A stretch of 64,000 nucleotides of DNA from JAEUPI01 sp046348365 (GTDB taxonomy: Bacteria; Pseudomonadota; Gammaproteobacteria; Burkholderiales; Burkholderiaceae_C), in NCBI GenBank assembly GCA_046348365.1, contig JAXMEL010000001.1, positions 992,001 through 1,056,000 of the forward strand. Direction: 5' to 3'. The notes under the pieces were generated by a model. That model made no database searches, had not been told where the DNA came from, and saw only the letters and a list, made by a program, of their open reading frames with translations. Below, piece after piece: positions 32,434 through 42,533 of the stretch (position 1 is its first letter; each line of letters opens with the position of its first letter). A program made the translations under genes and the position numbers.

Positions 32434-33093
32434 TCAGGGCATCCAGGACAGGAAGTTCCGGTAGAGGGTCAGGCCGTGTTGCGAGCTCTTCTCGGGGTGG
32501 AACTGCGTGGCAAAAATATTATCCCGGGCGATCGCGCAGGTAAAGCGGCCGCCGTAGTCGGCTTCGGCGGCCGTGTGGCGCTCGTCAGACGGGCAGGCGT
32601 AGTAGCTGTGGACGAAGTAGAAGAACGCGCCACCGGGCACACCGGCCCACAGCGCATGGCGAACATCACCGTGGCGCGCGGGCCAGACCTCGTTCCAGCC
32701 CATCTGCGGCACCTTGAAGTGGCTGCCGTCGGCCTGCAGCCGCCCTTCGAGGCGAAAGCGCAGCACGCGGCCGGGCACGAGGCCAAGGCCCGGCGTGTCT
32801 TGTTCCTCGCTGTGCTCGAGCAGCATCTGCATGCCCACGCACACGCCGAAGAGCGGCTTGCGCTGCGCCGCGTCGCGCACCGCCGGCTCGAGGCCCGAGC
32901 GCTGCAGCTCGGCCATGCAGTCGCGCATCGCGCCCTGGCCCGGCAGCACCACGCGCTCGGCGGCCAGCACCTCGCTGGCCGACGCGGTGACCACGACGCG
33001 GGAGTCGGTGCCTGCGGCCACGTGCATCAGCGCCTGCGACACCGAGCGCAGGTTGCCCATGCCGTAGTCGACGACCGCGACGGTGCGTTGCAT
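32434..33093 (-). CDS. hisH: IGP synthase glutamine amidotransferase subunit HisH
   Basis: It supplies ammonia from glutamine to HisF. The 219-residue class I amidotransferase has the nucleophile in GVCVGMQMLLEHSEE, the oxyanion region VLPGQGAMRDCM, and the His-Glu pair in TQFHPEKSSQHG. I chose ATG 33093 (MQRTVAVVDYGMGNLRSV), 2 bases after the hisB stop; the longer open frame lacks support. Confidence 0.97.
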   Translation of the reverse strand: MQRTVAVVDYGMGNLRSVSQALMHVAAGTDSRVVVTASASEVLAAERVVLPGQGAMRDCMAELQRSGLEPAVRDAAQRKPLFGVCVGMQMLLEHSEEQDTPGLGLVPGRVLRFRLEGRLQADGSHFKVPQMGWNEVWPARHGDVRHALWAGVPGGAFFYFVHSYYACPSDERHTAAEADYGGRFTCAIARDNIFATQFHPEKSSQHGLTLYRNFLSWMP

Positions 33094-33095
33094 CG

Positions 33096-33695
33096 CTAGC
33101 CTTGCAATGTGCCCTTGGTCGACGGCACCACGCCCGCGCTGCGCGCATCCGCGCTCGCGGCCATGCGCAGCGCACGGCCGAAGGCCTTGAACACCGTCTC
33201 GCACTGGTGGTGCGCGTTGTCGCCGTGCAGGTTGTCGATGTGCAGCGTGACCATCGCGTGGTTGGCGAAGCCCTGGAAGAACTCGTAGACGAGCTGGGTG
33301 TCGAAGCCGCCCACCATGCCCGACCTGAACGGCACGCGCATGTGCAGCCCGGGCCGGCCGGAGAAGTCGATCACCACGCGCGACAGCGCCTCGTCGAGCG
33401 GCACGTAGGCATGGCCGTAGCGCGCGATGCCGGCCTTGTCGCCCACGGCCTTGGCCACCGCCTGGCCGAGCGTGATGCCCACGTCCTCCACCAGATGGTG
33501 GCCGTCGATGTGCAGGTCGCCCTTGGCGTCGACGAGCAGATCGATCAGGCCGTGCCGCGCCACCTGGTCGAGCATGTGGTCGAAGAAGCCGATGCCGGTG
33601 GCAAGCTGCGCGGCGCCGCTGCCGTCGAGGTCGACGCGCACGCGGATCTGCGTTTCCTTGGTGTTGCGTTGGACGTCGGCGATGCGTTGGGTCAT
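33096..33695 (-). CDS. hisB: Imidazoleglycerol-phosphate dehydratase HisB (monofunctional)
   Basis: The 199-residue protein has FFDHMLDQVARHG, DGHHLVEDVGITLGQA and NAHHQCETVFKAFGRAL with the metal-binding histidines. It lacks the phosphatase domain found in enteric HisB. ATG 33695 shares its A with the hisC stop (TGATG). Upstream in the same frame is only a shadow of hisC. Confidence 0.96.
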   Translation of the reverse strand: MTQRIADVQRNTKETQIRVRVDLDGSGAAQLATGIGFFDHMLDQVARHGLIDLLVDAKGDLHIDGHHLVEDVGITLGQAVAKAVGDKAGIARYGHAYVPLDEALSRVVIDFSGRPGLHMRVPFRSGMVGGFDTQLVYEFFQGFANHAMVTLHIDNLHGDNAHHQCETVFKAFGRALRMAASADARSAGVVPSTKGTLQG

Positions 33696-34780
33696 CACAG
33701 GCTCGCTTTCAGCGCCTCGATCATCAGGGTGTTCTCGTCGGGTGCGCCGACGGTCAGGCGCAGGCAGTTGGCCAGCAGCGGGTGCAGCGCCGACACGTTC
33801 TTCACCAGCACGCCGCGGGCCTTCATGCCGTCGAACGCGCGCTTCGCGTCGGGCACGCGCACCAGGATCATGTTGGCCTCGCTGGGGTACGGCTTCGCGC
33901 CGGGCAGCTCGTACAGCGCGCGTTGCAGCCGCTCGCGCTCGCTGCGCAGCACCGCCGCCTGGCGCGCGTATTCGTCGGCATGGGCTAGCGCGAACAGCGT
34001 GGCCTCGGCATTGAGCACGCTCACGTTGTACGGCGGCCGCACCTTGTCGATTTCGTCGATCAGCGCGGCATGGCCGCACAGGTAGCCCAGGCGCACGCCG
34101 GCGAGGCCGAACTTGCTCAGCGTGCGCAGCACCAGCACGTGCGGGTGGGCTGCCATGCGCGGCAGCCAGGTGCGCGAGCTGAACGGCTGATAGGCCTCGT
34201 CGAACACCACCAGCCCCTGCTGCGCGCCGACCGCGGCAACGATGTCGTCGATCACCGCATCGCTCCACAGGTTCGCGGTCGGGTTGTTCGGGTAGGCGAT
34301 GTAGGTCAGCGACGGGCGCTCGCGCTCGATGGCCGCCAGCATCGCCGCGCGGTCGAGCTCGAAGTCGGCCGTCAGCGGCACGCCGGTGAAACGCAGCCCG
34401 CGCAGCCTGGCCGACATCTCGTACATCACGAAGCCCGGTAGCGGCGCCAGGATGCCGGCGCCGGGCACGTCGCAGGCCACCGCGAGCAGGTCGATCAGTT
34501 CGTCGGAGCCGTTGCCGAGGATCATCTTGCAGCCTGCGCTCAGCTGCACGTGGCGCGACAGCGCGGCCACCACGTCGGCCACGCATTGCGACGGATAACG
34601 GTTGATCGCCACCCGCGCGAGCCGCTCACCGAGTTCGCGCTGCAGCGGCTCGGGCAGGCGGAACGGGTTTTCCATCGCATCGAGCTTCACCAGCCCGGCG
34701 CTGGGCTGGATCGCGTAGCCGTGCATGGCCTGCACGTCCTGCCGGATCACGCGGGCGATGCGGTCGGCGAGCGGCGTCAT
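33695..34780 (-). CDS. hisC: Histidinol-phosphate aminotransferase HisC
   Basis: This is a PLP fold-type I aminotransferase of 361 residues. AMENPFRLPEPL, ILGNGSDELIDLL, YPNNPTANLW, VVFDEAYQPFS and the PLP lysine in LRTLSKFGLAGVRLGYL are all in order. ATG 34780 overlaps the hisD stop as ATGA. Confidence 0.96.
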   Translation of the reverse strand: MTPLADRIARVIRQDVQAMHGYAIQPSAGLVKLDAMENPFRLPEPLQRELGERLARVAINRYPSQCVADVVAALSRHVQLSAGCKMILGNGSDELIDLLAVACDVPGAGILAPLPGFVMYEMSARLRGLRFTGVPLTADFELDRAAMLAAIERERPSLTYIAYPNNPTANLWSDAVIDDIVAAVGAQQGLVVFDEAYQPFSSRTWLPRMAAHPHVLVLRTLSKFGLAGVRLGYLCGHAALIDEIDKVRPPYNVSVLNAEATLFALAHADEYARQAAVLRSERERLQRALYELPGAKPYPSEANMILVRVPDAKRAFDGMKARGVLVKNVSALHPLLANCLRLTVGAPDENTLMIEALKASL

Positions 34781-36135
34781 TTCGCGTCCCTGGCCTTCAG
34801 CCGCATCTCAGCGGCCCGCGCATGCGCCTGCAGCCCCTCGCCGTGCGCCAGCGCTGAGGCCACCGGCCCCAGCACCTGCGCGCCGGCCGCACTCACCTCG
34901 ATCAGGCTCGACCGCTTGACGAAGTCGTAGACGCCCAACGGCGAAGAAAAGCGCGCGGTGCCCGAGGTCGGCAGCACGTGGTTGGGCCCGGCGCAGTAGT
35001 CGCCGAGGCTCTCGCTGGTGTACGCGCCGAGGAAGATCGCGCCGGCGTGCCTGAGCAGCGGCTCCCAGCGCTGCGGCTCGCGCGAGCTGATCTCCAGGTG
35101 CTCGGGCGCGATGCGGTTGCCGATCGCGCAGGCTTCTTCCATCGAGCGCGTGCGGATCAGCGCGCCGCGGCCTTCGAGCGAGGCGCGGATCACGTCGCGC
35201 CGCGGCATCTCGGGCAGCAGCCGGTCGATCGCGGTGTGCACGGCGTCGAGATAGGCCGCATCGGGCGCGAGCAGGATGCTCTGCGCCAGCTCGTCGTGCT
35301 CGGCCTGGCTGAAGAGGTCCATCGCCACCCAGTCGGCCGGCGTGCTGCCGTCGGCCAGCACCAGGATCTCGCTCGGGCCGGCGATCATGTCGATGCCCAC
35401 CTGGCCGAACACGCGGCGCTTGGCGCTCGCCACATAGGCATTGCCCGGCCCGGTGATCTTGTCGACGCGCGGGATGGTTGCGGTGCCCCAGGCGAGCGCA
35501 GCCACCGCCTGCGCGCCGCCGACCGCGAACACGCGGTGCGCGCCGCTCAGGTGCGCCGCGGCGAGCACGAGCGCATTGCGTTCGCCCTTCGTATCGCCCG
35601 GTGTGCCGTCGCGACGCGCCGGCGTCGGCACCACCATCACGATCTCGCCGACGCCCGCCACCTGCGCGGGTATCGCGTTCATCAGCACGCTCGACGGATA
35701 CGCCGCCTTGCCGCCCGGCACGTAGATGCCCACGCGGTCGAGCGGCGTTACCTTCTGGCCGAGCAGCGTGCCGTCGTCGTCGCGCATCTGCCAGCTCCGG
35801 CTGGTGGCCTGCAGCTGCTGCTCGTGGTAGCGGCGCACGCGGGCCGCGGCGGCGCTCAGCGCGTCGCGTTGCGCCGGCGGCAGGTTGTCGAAGGCGCGAG
35901 CCAGTTCGTCGCGGCCGATCTCGAGATCGGCCACCGACGCGGCGCGCACGCCGTCGAACTTCGCCGTGTATTCGAGCACCGCCGTGTCGCCGCGCTGGCG
36001 CACGTCGGCGATGATCGCCGCGACCGCGCTTTCGATCGCGCCGTCGGTCTCGGCCGACCAGTGCAGCAGCTTCGCGAAATGCGCCTCGAAGTCGGCATCG
36101 CTCGTGGACAGGCGCGAGATGGCCACGCGGCTCAC
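34777..36135 (-). CDS. hisD: Histidinol dehydrogenase HisD
   Basis: It oxidises histidinol to histidine in two NAD-dependent steps. Motifs are DRVGIYVPGGKAAYPSSVLM, KITGPGNAYVASAKRRVFG, MIAGPSEILVLAD, the zinc and catalytic stretch SQAEHDELAQS, and GPNHVLPTSGTARFSSPL. I place the start at GTG 36135, overlapping the hisG stop (GTGA); ATG 36150 would give five more residues. About 452 residues. Confidence 0.95.
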   Translation of the reverse strand: MSRVAISRLSTSDADFEAHFAKLLHWSAETDGAIESAVAAIIADVRQRGDTAVLEYTAKFDGVRAASVADLEIGRDELARAFDNLPPAQRDALSAAAARVRRYHEQQLQATSRSWQMRDDDGTLLGQKVTPLDRVGIYVPGGKAAYPSSVLMNAIPAQVAGVGEIVMVVPTPARRDGTPGDTKGERNALVLAAAHLSGAHRVFAVGGAQAVAALAWGTATIPRVDKITGPGNAYVASAKRRVFGQVGIDMIAGPSEILVLADGSTPADWVAMDLFSQAEHDELAQSILLAPDAAYLDAVHTAIDRLLPEMPRRDVIRASLEGRGALIRTRSMEEACAIGNRIAPEHLEISSREPQRWEPLLRHAGAIFLGAYTSESLGDYCAGPNHVLPTSGTARFSSPLGVYDFVKRSSLIEVSAAGAQVLGPVASALAHGEGLQAHARAAEMRLKARDAK

Positions 36136-36806
36136 GTCGACGCTCCGCATGCGGCAGCGAGCGCGTTCAGGATCGGCCGCAGCGCCTCGCGCTCGAGCTT
36201 CAGCGAGGTGGGGTTGACCACCAGCCGCGCGCTGATGTCCATGATGCGCTCCACCTCGACGAGCTGGTTGGCCTTGAGCGTGCTGCCGGTGGACACCAGA
36301 TCGACGATCGCATCGGCCAGGCCGGTCAGCGGCGCCAGCTCCATCGAGCCGTAGAGCTTGATCAGGTCGACGTGCACGCCCTTGTCGGCGAAATGCTGGC
36401 GCGCGAGCTGCACGTACTTGGTGGCGACGCGGATGCGCGAACCCTGGCGCACGGCGGCGGGGTAGTCGAAGTCGGCGCGCGTGGCCACGCTGAGCCGGCA
36501 GCGCGCGATGCCGAGGTCCAGCGGCTGATAGAGCCGCGTGCCGCCGTGGCCCGACGCTGCGCCGTGTTCGAGCAGCACGTCGAGCCCGGCAACGCCGAAG
36601 TCGGCGCCGCCGTATTCCACGTAGGTGGGCACGTCGCTCGCGCGCACCAGCACCACGCGCAGGTCGGCGCGGTTGGTGGGCAGGATCAGCTTGCGCGAGG
36701 TCTCGGGATCCTCGAGCACGCGGATGCCGGCCTTGGCCAGCAGCGGCAGCGTGTCGTCGAAGATGCGGCCTTTGCTCAGCGCGAGTGTGATGGCATTCAT
36801 GCGCAT
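36132..36806 (-). CDS. hisG: ATP phosphoribosyltransferase catalytic subunit HisG, short form
   Basis: First enzyme of histidine synthesis. At 224 residues it is the short form, which lacks the C-terminal regulatory domain and needs HisZ; hisZ is not in this window. It has ITLALSKGRIFDDTLPLL, YVEYGGADFGVAGLDVL and the PRPP-binding AIVDLVSTGSTLKANQL. ATG 36806, or ATG 36800 two codons later. It leads the his operon. Confidence 0.96.
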   Translation of the reverse strand: MRMNAITLALSKGRIFDDTLPLLAKAGIRVLEDPETSRKLILPTNRADLRVVLVRASDVPTYVEYGGADFGVAGLDVLLEHGAASGHGGTRLYQPLDLGIARCRLSVATRADFDYPAAVRQGSRIRVATKYVQLARQHFADKGVHVDLIKLYGSMELAPLTGLADAIVDLVSTGSTLKANQLVEVERIMDISARLVVNPTSLKLEREALRPILNALAAACGAST

Positions 36807-36873
36807 GGCTCCGCTTCGCTTCGCGCGACCCGCGACGCATGAAACGAGAGCAGCCGAGCGGCCGCCGCGGAAC

Positions 36874-36939
36874 CGGCTCTGCCGGGCCGCTGGCGGCGCC
36901 CCCTCGAGGGGGAGGCGCCGAAGGCGCTTCGGGGGGGAG
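36874..36939. repeat. Intergenic palindromic repeat, CCCCCTCGGGGGG family, copy 2
   Basis: GGCGCCCCCTCGAGGGGGAG and GCGCC near 36895-36918 form a large stem, followed by GAAGGCGCTTC and a G run up to the murA stop at 36940. It fills most of the 133-base gap between hisG and murA. It might end murA transcripts, but no T tract is present. Confidence 0.6.
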
Positions 36940-38205
<1,266 letters not shown>

Positions 38206-38332
38206 GCGCGGGTCTTTCGGGGCGAGGGCAGCCTGGGCATTTGAGTACCGCGCCGTGCGCCAGGGAGGTCGATCGGCGCTGCCTCGTGCGGCCGCACCCC
38301 GTCAACCGCCGCTGCCGCCCGGCAGCGGAGGA

Positions 38333-38599
38333 TCAATGGGGGTGGGTCGACCGCGGGTCTTGCGCGGCCCATTCGGCGGGCGTGAGCGTCTTCATCGACA
38401 GGGCGTGAATCTGCTCGCGCATTCTATCGCCGAGCGCGGCGTAGACCGCCTGGTGGCGCCGCACCTTGGGCAGCCCGTCGAAGGCGGCCGAGACGATGGT
38501 GGCGAAGAAATGCCGCCCGTCGCCCTCCACCTCCAGGTGCTGGCAGTCCAGGCCCGCCGCGATGAAGCTGCGAACGTCGTCGGGTGTGGGCTCGCTCAT
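38333..38599 (-). CDS. BolA/IbaG-family protein
   Basis: The 88-residue protein starts at ATG 38599 and contains a class II KH-like fold with LEVEGDGRHFFATIVSAAF, followed by GLPKVRRHQAVYAALGDRM and EQIHALSMKTLTPAEW, the BolA signature. BolA/IbaG proteins bind monothiol glutaredoxins and take part in Fe-S handling or stress morphology. Position next to murA favours the IbaG subtype. Confidence 0.92.
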   Translation of the reverse strand: MSEPTPDDVRSFIAAGLDCQHLEVEGDGRHFFATIVSAAFDGLPKVRRHQAVYAALGDRMREQIHALSMKTLTPAEWAAQDPRSTHPH

Positions 38600-38619
38600 C
38601 GCATGCGCTCCGGCCGGCG

Positions 38620-39216
38620 TCAGCCGAGTTCCTTCTGCTGCTCGACGACGCGCGAGACGATGCCGTAGGCCACCGCCTCTTCGGCGCTCATCCAGTAGTC
38701 GCGCTCCATGTCGGCCAGCACCTTCTCGAGCTTGTGGCCGGTCTCGCGCGCGATCACGCGGGCGATGCGCTCGCGGGTCTTGATGATCTCCTTGGCCTGG
38801 ATCGCGATGTCGGAGGCGCGCCCGCCGGCGCCGCCGGCCGGCTGGTGGATCATGAAGCGCGTGTTGGGCAGGCACAGGCGGCGCTGCTTCGGTGCGGCGA
38901 GGAACACATGCGTGCCGGCGCTGGCCACCCAGCCGGTGCCGATGGTGGTGACCGGCGCGCGCACGAAGCGGATCATGTCGTGCACCGCGTCACCCGATTC
39001 CACATGGCCGCCGGGCGACGAGATCAGCAGGTGGATCGGCGCGTCGGACTCCTGCGACAGCGCGATCAGCCGCTCGCAGGTGGCGCGCGCGAGGCGGTCG
39101 TCGATCTCGCCGAACAGCAGCACGAAGCGCGACTTGAACGACAGCTGGTCGACCAGGCTGCTGCGCTCGGGCGCGGGGGCCTTGGGTTCGTCGGTCTCGC
39201 CGAGGTGGGTGTTCAT
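38620..39216 (-). CDS. ClpP-like serine protease (second or noncanonical ClpP)
   Basis: The 198-residue protein keeps the ClpP triad: Ser in GTGWVASAGTHVFLA, His in RFMIHQPAGGAGG and Asp in MERDYWMSAEEAVAYGI. It differs from canonical ClpP in the entry region (SFKSRFVLLFGEIDDRLARAT) and in WVASAG in place of QAASMG. It is probably a ClpP paralogue that pairs with a ClpX/A-type unfoldase or with main ClpP; no unfoldase gene is adjacent. It lies between an ABC-2 permease and the bolA-murA pair. ATG 39216. Confidence 0.88.
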   Translation of the reverse strand: MNTHLGETDEPKAPAPERSSLVDQLSFKSRFVLLFGEIDDRLARATCERLIALSQESDAPIHLLISSPGGHVESGDAVHDMIRFVRAPVTTIGTGWVASAGTHVFLAAPKQRRLCLPNTRFMIHQPAGGAGGRASDIAIQAKEIIKTRERIARVIARETGHKLEKVLADMERDYWMSAEEAVAYGIVSRVVEQQKELG

Positions 39217-39261
39217 GACTGGGGTGCTCCGGTGCGAGGTGACGATTATCCCGCGACAGCA

Positions 39262-40023
39262 TCACGACCGGATCTTGTAGCCGCGTTCGAGCAGCTTCAG
39301 CGCGATCGTGGCCACGACGACGAAGCTCGTGCCCACGATGGCCAGGCTCAGCCACGGCGACACGTCGCTGGCGCCGAAGAAGCCGCGGCGGAAGCCGTCG
39401 ATCATGTAGAAGAACGGATTCAGGTGGCTCACCGCCTGCCAGAACGACGGCAGCGAGTGCACCGAGTAGAACACGCCGGAGAGAAACGTCATCGGCACGA
39501 TGATGAAGTTCTGGAACGCGGCCATCTGATCGAACTTCTCGGCCCACAGCCCGGCGATCAGCCCCAGCGAGCCGAGCATGCCGGCGCCGAGCACCGCGAA
39601 GACCACGATCCACCACGGTTCGGCCAGCCGTGGCGTGGCGAACCACGCGGTGACCAGCAGCACGCCGAGCCCGACCACGAGCCCACGCACCATCGACGCG
39701 CCCACGTAGGCCGCGTACCAGGCCCAGTGCGACAGCGGCGTGACGAGCAGGAACACCAGATTGCCGGTGATCTTGCTCTGGATCAGCGAGGAGCTCGAGT
39801 TCGCGAACGCGTTCTGCAGCACGCTCATCATCACCAGCCCCGGAATCAGGAACGCCGTGTAGCGCACGCCCGGGAACACCTGCACGCGGTCTTCGAGCAC
39901 GTGGCCGAAGATCAACAGGTACAGCACCGCGGTGAGCACCGGCGCGGCCACGGTCTGGAAGGCGACCTTCCAGAAGCGCAGGATCTCCTTGCGCAGCAGC
40001 GGCCCGGCGCCGGCAAGCGTCAT
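39262..40023 (-). CDS. ABC-2 type transporter permease
   Basis: The 253-residue protein has about six membrane segments (VAAPVLTAVLYLLIFGHVL, TAFLIPGLVMMSVL, GLVVGLGVLLVTAWFA, IVVFAVLGAGMLGSLGLIAG, IIVPMTFLSGVFYSV, LAIVGTSFVVVATIALKLL). The N-terminal KEILRFWKVAFQTV is typical of the YadH/NodJ subfamily. It pairs with the ATPase just upstream (ATGA overlap). Substrate unknown. Confidence 0.92.
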   Translation of the reverse strand: MTLAGAGPLLRKEILRFWKVAFQTVAAPVLTAVLYLLIFGHVLEDRVQVFPGVRYTAFLIPGLVMMSVLQNAFANSSSSLIQSKITGNLVFLLVTPLSHWAWYAAYVGASMVRGLVVGLGVLLVTAWFATPRLAEPWWIVVFAVLGAGMLGSLGLIAGLWAEKFDQMAAFQNFIIVPMTFLSGVFYSVHSLPSFWQAVSHLNPFFYMIDGFRRGFFGASDVSPWLSLAIVGTSFVVVATIALKLLERGYKIRS

Positions 40024-40928
40024 GCTCGGCCCCCGCTCATGATCTCGACGAACACGTCTTCGAGGTCGGCGCGGCCGATCTCGAGGTCTTCCACCGTCAC
40101 GCCGGCGGTGCGCAGCGCGGCGAGCAGCTGCTCGACCTCGCCCGCCGAGTGCGCGGCGATCTGCACGATGCGGCCCGTCACCCGCGCGCGTGCGGCCACG
40201 TCGGGCGGAAGCGTGTTGTCGGTCTTGAAGCGCAACATCTGGTGCGCGGTGCCGGCCAGCAGCGCCGAGGTCTTGTCGAGCGCCACCACGCGGCCCTGCT
40301 TGAGCATGGCGATGCGGCCGCACAGCGCCTCGGCTTCTTCGAGGTAATGCGTGGTCAGCAGCACGGTGTGGCCTTCGCGGTTGAGCCGCGCGATGAACTG
40401 CCACAGCATCTGCCGCAGCTCCACGTCGACGCCGGCCGTCGGCTCGTCGAGCACGATCACCGGCGGCCGGTGCACCAGCGCCTGCGCCACCAGCACGCGG
40501 CGCTTCATGCCGCCCGAGAGCTGGCGCATGTTGGCGTCGGCCTTGTCGGCCAGGCCCAGGTTGGCGAGCAGCTCGTCGATCCAGGCGTCGTTGTGCCGCA
40601 CGCCGAAGTAGCCGCTCTGGATGCGCAGCGTCTCGCGCACGTTGAAGAACGGGTCGAACACCAGCTCCTGCGGCACGATGCCCAGCGCGCGGCGCGCCGC
40701 GGCGTAGTCGGCCACCACGTCGTGGCCCATCACGCTGACGCGGCCCTCGCTGGCGCGCGAGAGCCCCGCGAGGATGGAGATCAACGTGGTCTTGCCGGCC
40801 CCGTTGGGCCCGAGCAGGCCGAAGAACTCGCCTTGCTCGATGTCGAAGCTCACGCCGTCGAGGGCGCGCACGCTGCCGCGGGGCCCGCTGTAGGTCTTGG
40901 CGACCTGCTGGAACGACACGGCGGGCAT
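40020..40928 (-). CDS. ABC transporter ATP-binding protein (YadG/NodI type)
   Basis: The 302-residue ATPase shows Walker A GLLGPNGAGKTTL near residues 38-50, signature LSGGMKRRV, Walker B VIVLDEPTAGVD and the H-loop LLTTHYLEEAE, plus a C-terminal extension of about 80 residues with EVEQLLAALRTAGV. It energises the downstream ABC-2 permease. ATG 40928; divergent from a TetR gene 75 bases away that may control it. Confidence 0.94.
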   Translation of the reverse strand: MPAVSFQQVAKTYSGPRGSVRALDGVSFDIEQGEFFGLLGPNGAGKTTLISILAGLSRASEGRVSVMGHDVVADYAAARRALGIVPQELVFDPFFNVRETLRIQSGYFGVRHNDAWIDELLANLGLADKADANMRQLSGGMKRRVLVAQALVHRPPVIVLDEPTAGVDVELRQMLWQFIARLNREGHTVLLTTHYLEEAEALCGRIAMLKQGRVVALDKTSALLAGTAHQMLRFKTDNTLPPDVAARARVTGRIVQIAAHSAGEVEQLLAALRTAGVTVEDLEIGRADLEDVFVEIMSGGRA

Positions 40929-41003
40929 GGCGCGCGATTGTAGGCAGGCCTTGCGCCGCACGCTTCGGGCACGCGGGTGTTGGTGCTAGATTGCATGCGC
41001 GCC

Positions 41004-41669
41004 ATGACCAAGCCCACCAAGAAGCCGCGCCGCACGGCCGAGCGCATCCTCGAAGTCACGCTCGAGCTGTTCAACCGCTTCGGCGAGCCCAACGTCTCCA
41101 CCACCGCGATCTCGGCCGAGCTGAACATCAGCCCCGGCAACCTCTACTACCACTACCCGGCCAAGGACGAGCTGATCAACGCGCTCTTCGACCGCTACGA
41201 GGAGGCGCTGGCCGAGCTGCTCGGTGCCGCCGACAGCGTGCGCAACGTGGAGGACGCCTGGCTCTTCGTGCACATGCTGTTCGAGCTGATCTGGAACTAC
41301 CGCTTCCTGTATCGCGACTTGAACGACCTGCTCAGCAAGAATCGCCGCCTCGAAACCCACTTCCAGCGCGTGCTCGCCGACAAGGGCCGCGCGATGCGCG
41401 CGGTGCTCGCGGGCCTGGCCCGGGCCGGGGCGACCAGCGTCGACGCGCCGCAGAGCGACACGATGGCCGACGCGATGGTCGTCGTGCTGACCTACTGGCT
41501 CAGCTACGAATACGTGCGCGACCCGCGCAACGCGCTGGAGCCGGCTGCGGCGGCGGCCGCCCTGTCGCGCGGCGCCTTCCACGTGCTGTCGCTGCTCGCG
41601 CCGTACCTCGGCGCCGACGAGCGGGCGCACCTGCAGACGCTGGCCGGGGCTTACAAGGGCAATCACTGA
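41004..41669 (+). CDS. TetR-family transcriptional regulator
   Basis: The 221-residue protein has an N-terminal helix-turn-helix (AERILEVTLELFNRFGEPNV and STTAISAELNISPGNLYYHYPAKDELI, residues about 12-60). The C-terminal domain resembles the TetR_C group with YRFLYRDLNDLLSKN. ATG 41004 was chosen. Being divergent from the ABC exporter, it may repress that transporter or itself. The ligand is unknown. Confidence 0.92.
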   Translation: MTKPTKKPRRTAERILEVTLELFNRFGEPNVSTTAISAELNISPGNLYYHYPAKDELINALFDRYEEALAELLGAADSVRNVEDAWLFVHMLFELIWNYRFLYRDLNDLLSKNRRLETHFQRVLADKGRAMRAVLAGLARAGATSVDAPQSDTMADAMVVVLTYWLSYEYVRDPRNALEPAAAAAALSRGAFHVLSLLAPYLGADERAHLQTLAGAYKGNH

Positions 41670-41671
41670 CG

Positions 41672-41689
41672 CCGCCGGGCGGGGTTTTT
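41672..41689 (+). terminator. Possible terminator after the TetR gene
   Basis: A short GC stem (CCGCCGGGCGG) beginning 3 bases after the stop is followed by TTTTT at 41685-41689. The stem is short, so this is a weak intrinsic terminator candidate. Confidence 0.5.
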
Positions 41690-41735
41690 CTCCACCATCC
41701 GGGCGACGAGCGAGACCGCGCGAGGAGACGCCCCG

Positions 41736-42509
41736 ATGGCCAAGTGGACCGCCTTCCCCTACGACAGCGACGACTACACCTACGACCTGCCCGCGCTGAG
41801 GAAGAAGTGGGCGCGGCTGCACGCCGGCGACGCCGAGCCACCGCCGAAGGACGACAAGGTGCTCGCGGCTTGGGCGCTGTACCACGCCGGCGAGTTCCAG
41901 AAGGCCTACGACGCCGGGCTCAAGGCCGGCGGCGCCGGCATCACGGTGGCCAACAAGGCGCAGTGCATCTACGCCAACTACCTCGAGAAGAGCGAGAAGA
42001 CCAAGCTCGCGATGTTCCAGGAGGCGGCCGCGCGTGCCGAGGCGCAGGCGCAGGAAGACCCCAAGAACGCCAACGCGCACTACCTGATGGCCTACGCGCT
42101 CGGCCGCTACAGCCAGAGCATCAGCGTGGCCAAGGCGCTGGCGCAGGGCCTGGGCAGCAAGGTCAAGACCGCGCTCGAGACGGCGATCAAGCTCTCGCCC
42201 AAGCATGCCGATGCACACATCGCGCTCGGCACCTTCCACGCCGAGGTGATCGACAAGGTCGGCAAGCTGCTCGGCAAGACCCAGGGCGCCGATGCCGCCA
42301 CCGGGCTCAAGATGTTCCAGAACGCGATCAAGATCAACCCGGCGAGCGCGATCGCGCGGGTCGAGTACGCCAACGGCCTGGTGATGCTCGAAGGCGACAA
42401 GAAGATGAAGGAGGCCGAGAAGCTCTACGCCGACGCCGCGGCCAGCGAGCCGATGGACGCGATGGAGCGCCTCGACGTCGAGATGGCCAAGGAAGAACTC
42501 GACGAGTGA
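41736..42509 (+). CDS. TPR-like repeat protein of unknown function
   Basis: The 257-residue protein starts at ATG 41736 behind GAGGAGA. There is no signal peptide, so it should be cytoplasmic. Helical repeats cover residues about 45-245: AWALYHAGEFQKAYDAGLKA, NAHYLMAYALGRYSQSISVA, ADAHIALGTFHAEVIDKVGK and AIKINPASAIARVEYANGLV match TPR spacing. It probably binds a protein partner. No operon partner; the next gene is convergent. Confidence 0.8.
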   Translation: MAKWTAFPYDSDDYTYDLPALRKKWARLHAGDAEPPPKDDKVLAAWALYHAGEFQKAYDAGLKAGGAGITVANKAQCIYANYLEKSEKTKLAMFQEAAARAEAQAQEDPKNANAHYLMAYALGRYSQSISVAKALAQGLGSKVKTALETAIKLSPKHADAHIALGTFHAEVIDKVGKLLGKTQGADAATGLKMFQNAIKINPASAIARVEYANGLVMLEGDKKMKEAEKLYADAAASEPMDAMERLDVEMAKEELDE

Positions 42510-42533
42510 GCCGGGCCGCGCCGCGGCCTGCCG

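Noticed and set aside
33096..34586. Possible 496-aa fusion of a HisC-region protein with HisB
   Set aside because: The part upstream of 33695 is an out-of-frame reading of hisC with no natural sequence; HisB starts at 33695.
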